Notes under the pieces: model-generated | Databases searched by the model: none | The model's input: only the letters and a program-made list of their open reading frames with translations | Told to the model about the DNA's origin: nothing | In this document: positions 6,757 to 7,365 of the stretch, piece after piece | Layout: the number at the start of each line of letters is the position of its first letter | How positions within the stretch are numbered: position 1 is the first letter of the stretch | Made by a program: the position numbers and the translations under genes | DNA from: an uncultured Clostridia bacterium | Lineage (GTDB): Bacteria > Bacillota > Clostridia > Oscillospirales > Acutalibacteraceae | Direction: 5' to 3' | DNA length: 7,365 bases | Assembly: GCA_905236975.1 (NCBI GenBank) | Contig: CAJOQU010000138.1 | Span: 1-7,365, forward strand

Positions 6757-7365
6757 GTGTTCTCGCTCCCTTCCAACAAATTTTTATATGTAGGCGAATG
6801 GATCAGTTCGGTTTTTTGCCCGTTTTCGCTTTTACGGTAAATTCCCCGCTCGTTTTGCTCGATCAGCCCAAGCTCACAAAGCACGGTAAGCGCCACCTTG
6901 GTTTTGGCAAAGCCGGGCGTATTTAAAAAGCAGACCCGCAGGCGTTCTTCCTGACAAGGCTTTTTCACAATGGCTTTATAGATCTCACCGATCTCCTCAC
7001 GGGTCGGCAGCAGCAAGGCGCGGTCGGCGGCGCGGCCGGACGCAAAGCAACGGTAAGCGTCGATCTGGCGGAAAAGTTGATCATCGTCAATGCCGCTCAT
7101 GCGCAAAGCCTTGATCTGCACGGTCAGGCTGTATTCCCCGTTGTAAAAATTGGTTTCGGCGGTCACGGCCACATCCAACAAATCGCCCGGTTCAAAGCAA
7201 AAAGCCTCAGGCGTTACGCCGAACAGCAATCCTTGAAAGGCACTTTGTCCCTTAGAAAACAACAGACGCAAATGCTTGCCGCCGCTAAGGGGCGTCACGC
7301 GCTGCAAGGTGACCCCGAAAATGCCGAAAAGCGGGGCGGGATTGCCCTGCCCAAAGGGTTCCAGC
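6753..7365 (-). CDS. recJ: Single-stranded-DNA exonuclease RecJ, C-terminal part (5' end outside window)
   Basis: About 203 C-terminal residues are in view. They open with LEPFGQGNPAPLF (from 7364), the diagnostic RecJ motif near the DHHA1/OB-fold junction, followed by GGKHLRLLF and an OB-like beta-rich region to about 6 o'clock of the fragment (roughly residues 20-95 of the visible part). The last 110 residues contain LLLPTREEIGEIYKAIV, matching the extra C-terminal helical, winged-helix-like domain of Firmicutes RecJ (PSREEF...YR type). RecJ degrades single-stranded DNA 5' to 3' in recombination and mismatch/base-excision repair; the catalytic DHH domain is upstream of the window and cannot be checked. 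The stop overlaps the rel start as ATGA. In Bacillus subtilis apt lies between recJ and relA; here it is absent. Confidence 0.93.
   Translation of the reverse strand, partial: LEPFGQGNPAPLFGIFGVTLQRVTPLSGGKHLRLLFSKGQSAFQGLLFGVTPEAFCFEPGDLLDVAVTAETNFYNGEYSLTVQIKALRMSGIDDDQLFRQIDAYRCFASGRAADRALLLPTREEIGEIYKAIVKKPCQEERLRVCFLNTPGFAKTKVALTVLCELGLIEQNERGIYRKSENGQKTELIHSPTYKNLLEGSENT

Noticed and set aside
1..7365. Mobile element, CRISPR array, tRNA or defence system
   Set aside because: Every gene is a recognisable housekeeping family or a small zinc-ribbon protein. I saw no direct repeats, terminal inverted repeats, transposase or spacer-repeat pattern, and no compositional break suggesting transfer.

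Overview
The window looks like chromosomal DNA from a Firmicute of class Clostridia, probably an Oscillospiraceae/Ruminococcaceae-type gut anaerobe of moderate GC. The evidence is the gene order recJ–rel–dtd–MBL hydrolase–hemZ, the Firmicutes-type bifunctional Rel with an NMYQSLHT motif, the HemZ-type radical SAM protein, and AGGAGGT-type ribosome binding sites. This is inference from family resemblance; there is no rRNA gene to settle it. All eight genes lie on the minus strand, so transcription runs from position 7365 towards 1. I see no mobile element, CRISPR array, tRNA or rRNA.

Region 1 (7365 down to 1114) is a tightly packed operon. It holds the C-terminal end of recJ (single-strand exonuclease), rel ((p)ppGpp synthetase/hydrolase), dtd (D-aminoacyl-tRNA deacylase), a glyoxalase-II-like metallo-beta-lactamase-fold hydrolase, hemZ (radical SAM) and a uridine-kinase-like P-loop nucleoside kinase. 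The junctions are ATGA (recJ/rel), TAATG (rel/dtd), ATGA (dtd/MBL), a 4-nt gap (MBL/hemZ) and a 26-nt overlap (hemZ/kinase). Such junctions suggest one transcript with translational coupling. The common theme is housekeeping: DNA repair, stringent response, translation quality control and small-molecule metabolism.

Region 2 (1117 down to 1) is a second transcription unit. A near-consensus sigma-A promoter (TTGAAA, 17 nt, TATAAT) starts at the kinase stop codon and drives a small zinc-ribbon/helical protein of unknown function behind a perfect AGGAGGT site. A terminator-like hairpin with a U-rich tail follows. It ends directly against the Shine-Dalgarno sequence of the next gene, mtnN (MTA/SAH nucleosidase), which is cut by the window edge.

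No stretch of 300 bases is without a gene. I find no convincing new biological system. The points most worth a second look are the hairpin placed against the mtnN ribosome binding site, the uncharacterised zinc-ribbon protein with its own strong promoter, the missing fourth cysteine in HemZ, and the altered gene content of the recJ–rel cluster (no apt between recJ and rel; a kinase after hemZ).
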